Source: Lutjanus erythropterus (taxonomy: Eukaryota; Chordata; Actinopteri; Lutjaniformes; Lutjanidae). From it: a stretch of 64,000 nucleotides of DNA. Below, piece by piece: positions 19,196-30,415 of this stretch (the stretch's first letter is position 1; the number at the start of each line of letters is the position of its first letter). The position numbers were made by a program, and so were the translations under genes. The DNA is taken from assembly GCA_020091685.1 (NCBI GenBank), contig CM034597.1, positions 7,388,532 through 7,452,531 on the forward strand. The letters run 5' to 3'. The notes below the pieces were generated by a model. That model was given only the letters and a program-made list of their open reading frames with translations, made no database searches and was not told the DNA's origin.

Positions 19196-19589
19196 TGCAT
19201 ATATTGTGTACTTGTATATACACAAATTATTACAATACATGTAGTATCTTAGAATTGGCTCACACAGGAAAAAAACACTAGATATTTTTGGCAGAAGACA
19301 TTTTGACATGTCACAGTAGCAAAAGTACAGAAGTTGGTAATAAAATGAATCATTGCTCTGTTGGTATTAGATTTCCATTTTGCATTTGGCTCACTGTCAC
19401 ACTTACTGGGGCACTTTTCCACTATTACAAGTCAAAATGTCTGCTGTAAAAGCTTTACAAAAAGGAAAGTCAATCCAATTTATACAGTCAAAGTTCCAGA
19501 CTTTGTTCAATCAAAAGGCTCACTTCTGTGACTGAACTAGAGAAGTAAGAGACAGAAATGTCAGAATGAGTCTGTGAAAAGGCCCAGTA

Positions 19590-19830
19590 TACAACAGAAT
19601 CAGAAATACTTCATTGATCCTGGTGGGGCATTGTTGATCTTCCAGGTGCTCCTGCTAAAGAATAGAAACATACAGACATTTATAAGAGTAGAAAATGAGA
19701 TATATATGTTATACTACAAGATATAAAAGAGATAATATAACAATAATAACACATATATACAATAAGAAGTGTGTAAAGTGCATGTGCTGTATCTACTATA
19801 TCTAATTCGAATATAAAACTGTAATATGTA
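19590..19830. repeat. Degraded repeat with TTCATTGATCC motif
   Basis: ATACTTCATTGATCCTGGTG followed by AT-rich ATA-phrases resembles the end of common teleost elements containing TACTTTATTGATCCC. The family is not determined. Confidence 0.4.
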
Positions 19831-20213
19831 GCCTGTGATCCTCTGCAATAGGCAGCTTTTCCTCATTTGTTCAAACCGATCAGTTTAAATTGCTCTTAAA
19901 TCTGTTTTTGGACAACTGTTTAATCCACACCAACTCCAACTTCATTATTAGGTATTGTCGTTTATGCATCTGATAGCCAGTCATTTTCAGTTTTAATTTT
20001 TAGCAATTTAGGTCCACATTCCACAGTATTAATTAAGCTGCTATCGATTTTTATTAAAATTATGGGAAATGATTGTGTAACTGTGTCCTCAGTACAGATC
20101 AGTATCAACAAACTCCATTGACAGAGAGGTTACAGTTACAGGCCATGTGTGGCGATGCAGTTGGCTGATACCTCTAGTTGACCCTGTTCACAGCAGACAC
20201 TCTGATTTGTTAA

Positions 20214-20350
20214 AGCTGGAAATACACAGGTGTAATTAATAACATTAACGATGGCTCCAGCGTGCACAACACCATGAGCCTGGAACTGACTCACCTGAGT
20301 GGAATGCAGCCATCATTAAAATAATTAATTACACCTGCGCCATTCCTGCT
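20214..20350. repeat. Large imperfect inverted repeat (hairpin)
   Basis: The 43-nt arms 20214-20256 and 20308-20350 match in inverse orientation at 34 of 43 positions. They include a perfect 14-bp core, CAGGTGTAATTAAT (20227-20240) against ATTAATTACACCTG (20324-20337), and a perfect inner GATGGCT/AGCCATC pair. The 51-nt centre is unique. It could be an RNA hairpin precursor, a MITE or a symmetric regulatory element. Confidence 0.8.
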
Positions 20351-20889
20351 GTGACTCGTCAGTATGTCTTCTTTGAAAAGGGTCTGTCCATGTGTGTAAC
20401 GTTGATCCACGCTGCACTGTGAACAATGTCAGTTTGTTTTCCTTTACACCACTTGAGGAGACAAAGTACATCAGACTGTATCAAAACTTGACAATACACA
20501 CTTAATGTAGTGTTTGTCTTCCCATTTATAACAGAGAAAAACAGATGCCAACTCATTTTGTGTTTAATGTTTATGTTAATATGTTAACTTAAATTCCACA
20601 AAGTATTGTGTGAATGTAGAAGCATCAGGCATGATTAAATGAACACTGGAAGAGCAAAAACGTCCTCTGCCACAGAATATAAAAACATTTAAAATGATGC
20701 AAACACTTCACAGACATTATATTACTTACTGATTTATATATACACGTGAGCTGTCTTGTAAAGGTACAACTGAACTTAAAGTCCAGACAGTTGTGAGTGT
20801 TTTAACGTGCTGTAATGGTTGATCAGAACATTTAATGGGCTGTTCATACTGCTTCTGAATAAATGACTTGTGCAGAGTGTGCATGTAGA

Positions 20890-21040
20890 CTAGGGTTGCA
20901 CAATTAATCACAGTATGTAAGCATAATATCCAAATTGCAGGACCAAATTGCATTTTTTTTTGAAAAAGGAAAAAGTGTGAAAAAACAGCATTATAATGAG
21001 GTACAGTAGTGCTTCATAGATGCCCTGGCGAAAAATATTA
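20890..21040 (+). repeat. Dispersed family B copy, left part
   Basis: Starts TAGGGTTGCACAATTAATCA and contains CCAAATTGCAGGACC, GAAAAAGGAAAAAGTG, ATTATAATGAGGTACAGTAG and ATGCCCTGG, as in the copy at 42652. Confidence 0.65.
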
Positions 21041-22002
21041 TGTCAAAGCCGCACATTTGGATTAAAACTAAAAGTCCGTAACATGTGGAAAGCGTTCTCA
21101 CTAAACATTAATCAGAAGAGAAGCACTCAAAATTGCCTCATGCCATCTGTTGCAAATATTAGAACAGCTCTGCTCAGTTTAATGTTTTAATTCACTAAAC
21201 TCAAAATAAAGTAAACCACTTCAAGAAGTTAGTAGTAGATGCAACCTCATAATTTCTAGATGGTAAAAGTACCATAGAGCAAGAGATCAAATTACTAGAC
21301 AACCTAGCTGTTGGCGTTCTCTAACCATGAGGCTGTGGGCGCAGTACAGGAGGAAGGGCTCACTTGCAGAACTGTATATGTAAAGGAAACAGATCTTTTG
21401 TCCAAGCAGACAGGTGTAAATTTTCCTGTGGTCATGCATAAGCCTGGCGTCTTGTTTCCATGACATCATCAGCCTACATAAATTTAGAGGTTCACGGTCA
21501 TGGTGTGTGGATGTTAATGTAGGGTTGGGGTGGTGAAGCAACATCAACGCCCCTCCTCACCTTTCCTCCTGTTTTTCCTCACAGAACAGGGCCTTCGTCC
21601 CCACCAACAGCATAATTTCATGCCAAGTAGCTCAGAACGTTAACGATTAACTCTGAGGCTACAATTTAAAAGAATCTCATCAGATAATGTTTCCTCCACA
21701 GAATCAAGCGCAGGCATACCACAGTTGTCTATAGCAGCTGGAAATAGCTTGAAGTTTAGTATTTATACCAAATCTGCATATCACACAAAGACATGCTTCA
21801 CGCATAGAATGCCAACATTTGTCCAAGTACCATCATGTTACATGGGCCTTTTGGGTTCTGAATGTGGCAGGAAATATCTGCTAAATTTGTAAAGGAAAGA
21901 AGCATCACCTACAGATATCTTGCAGCGAATATTTCAAGCTCATGTTTAAATGTCACATCTGAGCATACACACATTTACTACTATTTATTTGAAACTTAGA
22001 AC

Positions 22003-22289
22003 TATTTTTATCATCGATTAATCTGTTGATTATTTCTTTATTAATCAATTATTACTTGATTAGTGGTTTGGTCCATAAAATGTGAAAAATGTCTTCAAGT
22101 GTCTTCTTACTGTATGCAGAACCCAAAGATATTCAGTTTACTGTCATAAGAAGAGTAAAGAGGAACCAGGAAATGAGAAACAGAAATCAGAATTTTGACA
22201 TTTTTATTGAAAAAATAACTCAAAACGATGAATCAATTCTCAAAACAGTTGGCAATTGATTTAATAATTGATTAATCATTGCAGCTCTA
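22003..22289 (+). repeat. Dispersed family A copy
   Basis: Contains CAAAGATATTCAGTTTACTG, GGTTTGGTCCATAAAATGTG and the end TAATCATTGCAGCTCTA. Confidence 0.7.
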
Positions 22290-23239
22290 TGAGTATTTTC
22301 CAGTTATTACATGATGCATATGAAAGTGTTTCTATTTGTGAACAGTGTTAGTGAGACTTAACCTGCTTTATGTTTTGTTTTAAAATGTCTTTTGTGTTGT
22401 CTTTGTCAGATGTTCTACCTGTTTTGCATTGACTCATTTCACCTTTGCTCAGTTTCTGTTTTACATAAATGTCTTGCATTGGCTCATACACTACAGTGCC
22501 ATGTCGGGTGAATTTTTCATGTGTAGGAAAATCCAGCACCATAAATGTATAATGTAACATAGTTACATTGTAATGTAGTGTGAAAACTGATGGTAGGAAC
22601 ACAACAACTGCATTAAAAAAGCTGAATAGGATTATAGTGTTGGCTGCTGCTATCAGACATATGTAGTGTGCATTTACAGGATCCCTGTGGATTAGATTTC
22701 TGTAGGCATAATATCATAATTTATGTTAATTATAATTATTGTGCCAATAATCTAATGTCACGATCCTGTTAGGAGGAGGATTTAGGTTATTGTTTCCTTA
22801 AAAATGAGACCAGATGTTTGTGTTGTTTTGTGTTACCTCTAGGTGGCCATGTTGATCATATTGTGTAGTGGAACATAGCTGAACATGGTGCTCTTCTTCC
22901 TTCTCTTGAACCAAACTTGGCTGAAGTGTCTGGTGTCGACAGAACAGAAGATGGTTTGTATTGTTGAATCACCTTTTAAAGAAAAATCATCATGAATTTA
23001 TTCCAAGGAGGCCCTTATGCTCAAGTTTCCCAGGTCATACGGCTTTGATTGATATTGATTTTGTTTGAAAAGACTGCTCAAATTCTCTTAAAGGTAGTAC
23101 AGTGATTTAGTATTAACACTTTTATAAAATTAAGGGACACACAAGAGACAGATTAAAGAACAATGTAATATTTGCTGGCATCTCTTGGCAAAATATGTTA
23201 GAAATGCAGCATAATATTCATAATTATGTTTTCATTAGA

Positions 23240-23277
23240 TTAATCATCTGAAAATAAAGAATTTTTATTATCTTAGA

Positions 23278-23346
<69 letters not shown>

Positions 23347-23440
23347 GAGGGTGTAGATCTTCCATGGAGACCGCCATGTTAAACCGCTATATTTACAGTA
23401 GCCCAGAATGGACAAACTAAACACTGGGTGTAAGAAAATA
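23240..23440 (+). repeat. Family C copy interrupted by (TA)30
   Basis: GGTGTAGATCTTCCATGGAG..GCCATGTTAAACC..CAGTAGCCCAGAATGGACAAAC..AAACACTGG matches 38440-38530. Here the preceding part is replaced by a pure (TA)30 tract at 23281-23340. Confidence 0.7.
23281..23340. repeat. (TA)30 microsatellite
   Basis: A perfect 60-bp TA run, then CATATA. Confidence 0.95.
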
Positions 23441-23444
23441 TCAT

Positions 23445-23985
23445 TACAGTTATGTTTTGTGATACTGTATCACTTCTCAAAAACACTTGGACAGGAGCTA
23501 TTGATCATTTTAGTAATCGAGTATCGTATTCCATCGATTAGTAATAGTAGTAAGAGCAATACTAAATATGCAAAGGAGAAAATAAGACAAGTCTCTTACA
23601 ATGAACAATTAATTGTATCTTTTCATTATAAAAAAATCACATTTTTAAAATCCCATTCGATTTTTTATTATGTTCTTTTGCACCACAACTTAGCTGTAGT
23701 TATATGGATTAAATAAAGCCCATATTGTTGATGTTTGAGTTTCCTGAGGAATTGTTTCAGCTCTAATCGTGATGCATGCAAAAACTGATGGCAGTGGTTT
23801 ATGTTGTGTTGTGTTTAACCCCCCTTGTAGATGCCAGAGCTGTTATCTATCTACACTGTTCTGATTGACCTTTGACCTTAAACAAAAAATAGCAAAATAT
23901 CACTTGTTAACTTGTATCACAATATACTGAATCCTCACGGTACGTACCGTATCGCCAGATTCCTGCCAGTGCACAGCTCTACTCT
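23445..23985 (+). repeat. Dispersed family G copy
   Basis: Shares TGTGATACTGTATC, GATGCATGCAAA..TG..GCAGTG, TTGTGTTGTGTTTAA and the end TACCGTATCGCCAGATTC followed by TGCCAGTGCACAGCTCTA with 34835-35347. Confidence 0.6.
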
Positions 23986-24479
23986 TCTTTCCAAACCCCA
24001 CAACTCGCAAGCTTTTTGTTAAAAATGCTAAAGTCTCAGGCTGAAGCTGAGATAACCCTGATGAAATCACAGTGACATCACCAAGGCCTTTTGTTTTTTT
24101 AAACAACAGAAGATATTGGGCTATACAGCTGTTTTCACAGGCTGGCAGAAAACTAAACTTTTTGGTGTCATGTGCCTTTAATAGTTCTTGCTGATTGGTG
24201 CAGGAAACAAAACCTATTGTTCAGAGCAGCCTTTGGCAGCTTTTTTATAGCATTAAAACCATGTGACAGTGGAATATAATTTACAATGGAAAGTAAAAAT
24301 GGCTCAAAGGGTCACAGATGGATAAAGATAAAACACTAATCATCAAAACAACACTCATAAAACCATTTATATAGGACTAATTCTGCAGCATTTCACAGCA
24401 TATGTTGTGTATCTATTGTGACCGAGACATAAATATCTGTGAGAATTTAAGGGGTGTACCACTGCTCCCCCAAATGATG

Positions 24480-24780
24480 TCCGCTCTCACACAGGCCATA
24501 TGGCAGTGTGTGCCCAGCTCTTATTGCCAGCCCCTGCTCTGTGCACACGGGCTAACAGCTTGGTGGACACATAATTAATTTGCTTAGGCGTCTGCCATTT
24601 ATTTTCCAACCTACATTTTGTTAATTGGACAGAGGAGGTTAAAATCAAATGAGTGTCTCTGGGTATGTTAAGGCTACTAATTGCATGGAATTTACAAGAT
24701 AGTGGTGGCTTGTGGGAAAAGGGAGTCGGGGCTGATAATGGAGAAGAATGTAAGAAAAACATCATGTGTTTTTACTAATG
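24480..24780. promoter_or_regulatory. Candidate conserved noncoding element
   Basis: Repeat-free, GC-balanced sequence with clustered homeodomain-type words (GGACACATAATTAATTTGC, TTTGTTAATTGGAC, TACTAATTGCATGG) stands out from the AT-rich, repeat-filled flanks. No coding frame convinces. Conservation itself cannot be seen from one sequence. Confidence 0.3.
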
Positions 24781-24829
24781 TTTTCAGTAGGCTTGTGCTG
24801 AAGTCAAATCACTGCTGATCATAGACAAC

Positions 24830-24985
24830 AGTAGTTCTGAACGATTTTGAAAAAATACCTAATTGTGATTATTTGAATATTGCAATTGTGATATGATTTG
24901 CAATATTAGATGGATCATTTTTACATCATTATTCTCATTTTCATTGAAAGACATACTAAAGGTCTGATTTTTGTGGCGATCTGTA
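24830..24985 (-). repeat. Family B remnant, inverted
   Basis: Reads as the inverse complement of the ATTGCAATATCAAATC part (CATTTTCATTGAAAGACAT, GTCTGATTTTTGTGG, CTGTACCAAA). Confidence 0.45.
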
Positions 24986-25002
24986 CCAAAAGATGTAGAA
25001 CT

Positions 25003-25331
25003 ACAGTGATTAGTTGATTAATCAGTTTGTTGTCAAGTATTATATTACTTGGCAGCTATTTTGATAATTGATTAATCAGTTAGAATATTTTTCCTGAAAA
25101 AATCGGCCAAATTCGCTGATTTGAGTTCCTCAAATCTGAATATTTTCCAGTTTCTTTACTCCTTTCTGACAGTAAACTGATTATCTTTGAGATGTGGACA
25201 AAACAAGACACTTGAGGACTCGTCTTGGACTTTGGGAAACACTGATCAACATTTTCTGACATTTTATGGACCAAACAACTAATCAATTAATCATAAAAAT
25301 GACTGACATGTTAATTGATGAAAATTTTGAG
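25003..25331 (-). repeat. Dispersed family A copy, inverted
   Basis: Contains the inverse core ACAGTAAACTGATTATCTTT, CCAGTTTCTTTACTCC and ACATTTTATGGACCAAACAA. Confidence 0.75.
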
Positions 25332-25799
25332 CCGTTTTCAGCCGTAAACAAAAGTGTGAATTATCATCATTCTGAAAGAAAATGGTGAAAAAATGCAAAC
25401 AGCAGACTCGTCTGCACGAGAGGAAAGAGCCTTGTCTTCAGACACACATGTCTTACATGCGTTGCAGTGCTTGTAATGTGTCATTTCTGTTGTCCTGTGT
25501 TGTTTACAGCATAATGGAACCTGACACAGCCCCCCCCCCTCCCAACCTCATTTTCTCTGTTGCGTCATTTCGCCCGTGCTGCTATTTAATTCGCCAAGCA
25601 ATAACTGTCTCTCGCAAACCAAAGTTGAATCAGACTTGGAATATGAATTTAATCAAGTTAATTGACTAGTAAATGCAAATGTTATTAGCAGCCGAATATG
25701 CAGCATAAATCTACATGATGCCTGCTTTTTGTATTTTGTAAACATCAAAAGATGATGATGAAAGTTGTTATCTAAATGATCCGAGAGATAGAAAATGTG

Positions 25800-26010
25800 T
25801 ATAAAGAGAAACCGTTAATTAGAAATCCTGAATATAAAATAGGTCTCTCATTGTATTATGTTTCCATTTAATACACTTCCTTCAGACTGAGTAATTAAAA
25901 ATGGCAGTGTACTCAGATAGCAAATAATTAGCTGAGAAAGATTAGAAACATTTAGGAAGGTTACACAAAATGATATCATACTCAGTATATCAGCTGCTTT
26001 TTCATGTCAT
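25800..26010. promoter_or_regulatory. Candidate conserved noncoding element
   Basis: Repeat-free patch with GAGTAATTAAAAATGGCAG and AGCAAATAATTAGCTGAG. ATGCAAAT octamers occur nearby at 25673-25680. Low confidence. Confidence 0.25.
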
Positions 26011-26109
26011 GGAACTTTTTTTTTGAGTCCGTATCAACACATTCTTCTGTCTGAGCTGTTTTTTTGTTTTTTTTTTCGGGGGTGGGGGGCGTGAGGAGTG
26101 GAATTATGG

Positions 26110-26460
26110 GTTTCTAAGTGCTGAGGCATGGAGGCAGTGCACAAGGGGTTAATGACAATACAAATGATTGCACTCATTCAGGCTTTCAGGGGATGATCAA
26201 GCTAGCCAGTGCCTGCAGCAGCTGTGTAGAAGGGTTCGTATGGTGCCCCTCGAGCCGAGCAAAACAGGGCACGTTGTCCACGGCGGCAATCCCTGCTGTT
26301 GTTAATCACCTGCCCCCCCCCCTCAATCTCACCCCCCCTTTCTCTGGTTCTTTCTCTCCCTCTTTCCCCTGCACTGATTTGCAAGCGCAGATTAATCAGA
26401 GCATGGGGGCCTTGATGAAATTTTGCTGTTATTGTTCCCAATTTTAGCAACATCTTTTAT
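26110..26460. promoter_or_regulatory. Candidate conserved noncoding element, GC-richer
   Basis: Island with GCAGATTAATCAGAGC, GTTGTTAATCACC and AGTGCCTGCAGCAGCTGTG. Frames of 83 and 109 codons exist on opposite strands, but they overlap low-complexity C/T runs and have no family match, so a gene is not called. Confidence 0.3.
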
Positions 26461-27060
26461 TGTCTTCATCATTCATTTACAGGAGGGAGACGGGGGGACT
26501 GTGTCAATTATGCAAATGATGTTGCACACTTTTGCAGATTACTTCATTCGGTTGCCATTGTTTGCGAGAATTTAATTATTAAATATTATTATGCTCATGT
26601 TTCCTTCAATTTTCTGAAGCTTTGTTTCAATTTGATCTCTCCTCCAGCTGCTCATCCCTCTGCTCTGAGCCAGAATCAAAGCAGTCTGGCACACCAAGGC
26701 CAAACAAACTCCCCTCAATTTAATGATTTTGAAGTTCGTACCTCGCTCTCATCTGTGGGCTCAAAACTATGATTGGAAAAAGGCAGACCACATTCAGTTT
26801 AATGACCAGGAATTGAATTCAAGTTTATTCAAAATTGACATTCAATTATGTAGCACCTAATGATATTTTAATCTCTTTTCTTTAATTCCCAGGAATTGGC
26901 TTTTCAAAGGCTTTGTCTGGCAGCAACACAGACGGCCTGAATAAAGAATACAGATTGGTATTAGATCCTAGTGATGATAGGGAAATTAAAGCTTTTATAG
27001 TTCACACGTTCAGAGGAAAGGCAGTGTTCCCTTATTAGACATTTCAATCCCCGTTTCTTG
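26461..27060. promoter_or_regulatory. Candidate conserved noncoding element cluster
   Basis: Long repeat-free stretch with a perfect POU octamer ATGCAAAT (26510-26517), GAGAATTTAATTATTAAATA, CTCAATTTAATGATTTTG and CATTCAATTATGTAGCACC. This texture is typical of vertebrate developmental enhancers. Inference. Confidence 0.35.
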
Positions 27061-27819
27061 AAGCCATCGCTGCCATCTTTCCTCTCACATGATAACTTGG
27101 AAATTTTAATATCGCAATACATTTTATAAAGCATTAATCAATTTCTACAAACTCTTATTTGATAACGCTTTATTATTTTAGGTTTTGGGAAATCTGTCAG
27201 GTATAGATGGGCTGATTATGATTTGATCGTTCTGATTGATCCCACAAGTTTTATTATTTTCCATATGTTACAAAATATTTAGGTATTTAGCACCATCAAG
27301 TTTGCATGGAAAATAAAGATGATTACGAACTGTGGTGGAAACAGGACGAGGAATGACAAACGTCTGCTTATGGCCGCTGCTTGCATGCTGCATGGCCAAA
27401 GTGGTTTGAACTGACCAGCTGTCCATGTGACATACTGACCAACACTGCCGTCCTCAGAGCCATGTGCACCAGATTAGACAAGCGACAGAAAATAAATCTG
27501 CAGCTATTTTGATAATTGAATAATCGTATCACGTAATTGCTTTATGTGATAGTAAATTGATTTTTGAATGTCATTTGGTTTTGGAGCGCAAGTCAGTGGT
27601 TGGACAAAATATTTAAAGATGTCACATTGTCCTTTAGGAGTGTGTGATGGGTATTTTAAAATTTTATAGACCGGTGACTACCTGATTAATTAAGAAACCT
27701 GTATTTGTCAAACTTATAAGAATTATACATAAAATACTCTAAAGAGCCAATTTAGGATAAAAAAGTTAACTGAACATATGTATTGAACATGACACATTTA
27801 ATCAAGGAGTGACTTATGT

Positions 27820-28116
27820 AGGGCAGCAACTAACGGTTATTTCCATCATTGATTACTTTCTCGATTAATGGATTAACTGTCTATAAAGTGTCAGAAAATG
27901 GTCAAAAATGTTAATTAGTGTTTCCTAAAGTTCAAGATGATGATGATATTCAGTTTACTGTCAGAGAAATTAAAAGAAACCAGAAAATATTCACATTTAA
28001 GAAGCTGGAATCAGACAGTTAAATTTTATTTTTAAAAATTACTCAAAACAATTAATCAAATATCAAAGTAGTTGGTGATTACTTAATCGATTAATAGATT
28101 AATTGTGCAGCTCTAG
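27820..28116 (+). repeat. Dispersed family A copy, near complete
   Basis: Begins AGGGCAGCAACTAACGGTTA and ends GATTAATTGTGCAGCTCTAG; the two ends are imperfect inverse complements. Contains GATATTCAGTTTACTGTC. Confidence 0.78.
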
Positions 28117-29124
28117 ACTTACGATTTCAGCAAAGAGTTAGATTAACTTTTAAAAGAAATTTTCAAGTGATTACATGTCTGATCACATGTATGGTATGAG
28201 TAAGAATACCTGATCACATACTAAGATTTACCTCGCATCTGCCGTACTGCTCATTGTTAAAAAAAATCAGCGAAAATAATTGGAATATTAAAAAAAAATC
28301 AAATTTTGTTTGTGTGAAAGAGGCAGGATTTTTGCAAAGAACAATGGATCAATTCATACAACAGTAATCCCTCTTAGTCATCACCCATGACCCACCAGGA
28401 GTGTGGTGGTGTCCACAGAGACCCTGACCTCCACCAGTACCTTCTGATTTTCTCATTATTTTGCTGTGCTCGGGATGCTTAAACAAACCCAAAATGTCTG
28501 TGTTTGATCCAACAATCAACTATCCTTCTGGCCAACTGAAACATCCTACTTATTTTACCTTTAGCACCTTCAGGAGCGAATAATACATCAGCTGAACAAC
28601 TGTCTGATCTTATAGCATCTGAATTGATACATGGGGATGAAATCACAGGAAATAAATAAAAAATGTTAGATTTATACTCAAACTTAGTCTTCAGATCATT
28701 TGGATTGCTTCTGTTTGATCCATCAGAGATAGAAAAGCCCATTCATCACCAACACCTGTGATCTATACATCTCAAATTAACTTCAAACTGACAGCACCTT
28801 CCAGTCAGTGATTTCCTCTTATGTAATGCTGCACAAATGAGGGTTTAGTCATATATAATGTAATATAGTGATATAATAGCGATTGACCAAAAGAGAAAAG
28901 CTTTTTGCAACTTTTTAGAAATTGAGATCAGAGGCAAATGAAGCCAGGCAGCATGTATAATTCTGTGGACTAAACTGTGGGTTGACAAACAAACTCAAAC
29001 ATATAATGTATGTCACATTGTTCATAAAGCTAATGCCAAGTTTACCACAGGCTTGGGTGCAAATAGTGTGTGTCCCAAACTGTAGTATCGCTACATATCC
29101 TGCTGGAAAATCATTTAAGTCTAA
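28117..29124. other. Intergenic, no gene seen
   Basis: No splice-bounded coding segment, RNA gene or named repeat was recognised. Confidence 0.4.
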
Positions 29125-29485
29125 AAACCATTAATTGAATAATCAATTATTAAATTAACTGCCAACTATTTTGATAATCAATTAATCAGTTTGAGTCTTT
29201 TTTCTAAGTAAAAAGGAGTAAATTCTCTGATTTCAGCTTCATAAATATGTATATTTTCCAGTTTCTTTACTCCTCTATGACAGTAAATTGAATATCTTTG
29301 GGTCGTGACCAAAACAAGACATTTGACGACGTTGTCTTGAGATTTGGGAAACAAATTTCAAACGAACAATATTCTGGAATTTTATGGCCTAAACAACTAA
29401 TCGATTACTCTCTTGAGATTAGTTTTCTTAAATAATCAATAGGTTAATTAACTTAAAAAAAAAAAATTGTTAGTTGCAGTTCTGG
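29125..29485 (-). repeat. Dispersed family A copy, inverted
   Basis: Ends TTGTTAGTTGCAGTTCTG and contains CCAGTTTCTTTACTCCTC, GACAGTAAATTGAATATC and TTTTATGGCCTAAACAACTA. Confidence 0.75.
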
Positions 29486-30030
29486 TCTTCAGTGTGACTT
29501 AAGATCAAAATTGATCGCAAGTCTGTTTAACAAATGAGACCCCAGTTCTGACCGAATCAGGCCTCTGGAGCTCTCCTAAATTTAAGAGAATTTTTAAGTC
29601 AAAAGAAATATGATAAATAGTTTTTATTTTATTTTTCAAGTAGAAGAAAAAGAGCATATTTTTCTTTTAACTTTTAAGTTCCACTTAAGTCAAAAATGTC
29701 ATGCGTAGTAGTTTGATTAATGTAGGCCCTGAACTACTGCTTCTTTTGCCTCCTGTGGCATCACTACCCCTGTCCGAGAAACCTTATAGGATTCCCGTGA
29801 CACTGTTAATCTAATGTGCATGGATTTCCTCACCACAGGTTACTGGTGGAATTATACACCAACTGCACCTTTGACTGCACCAATTTAAAAGGATAGTCTG
29901 GGGTCATGAGACAGCTTCATGAACGGTCTGGTGAAGGGGAGCGGCTGGTTCATAAGGGTTTGGGGGGCTGGGCCTGAAAAACATAACCCGAGGAGCACTT
30001 TCTCGCTGATTACTCATTGACGTTTCCCTG
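29486..30030. other. Intergenic, no gene seen
   Basis: AT-rich; a short GC-richer rise starts at about 29900 and leads into the candidate element that follows. Confidence 0.4.
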
Positions 30031-30415
30031 CCTTGTGGGATACTTCTATTTCTGACAGTCGCTCCCGCGGTGGGTGTGTTCAGCGGCATGTCCGGCGCCA
30101 CTCGTCATGTTGGCCATGGCTGTGGCTGGGAGGAACAGCTGTCTGTGTTAACGAGGCCATAGCCACACAGACCAGCGAGGCGGCGGTGCTCGAGCAGACC
30201 AGAGCACCACTCAGGCTCCATAAGGCCCCGGGATACGTAAACAATGACTTAATGAGAATGCGTGCCATTACTGTAATTAACACAGCTCACGTCAAGCACT
30301 GTCAGCTTTCAAGAGTTTCAGGAAGGTCTTGTATTACATTGAAAAGGCTGGCATGCAATGACCAGAGGCCCTCCCAGCAACATTCACAACACACTCTATA
30401 CAGAGCATAAACACA
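30031..30415. promoter_or_regulatory. Candidate conserved noncoding element
   Basis: Unusually GC-rich and CpG-containing for this desert, passing into ATTACTGTAATTAACACAG. A 125-codon frame on the plus strand and 65-67-codon frames on the other are mutually exclusive and have no recognisable motif. It could instead be an unrecognised exon or promoter. Confidence 0.3.

Noticed and set aside
26118..26453. Opposed frames of 109 and 83 codons
   Set aside because: Composition-driven (C/T runs); neither shows splice context or a domain.
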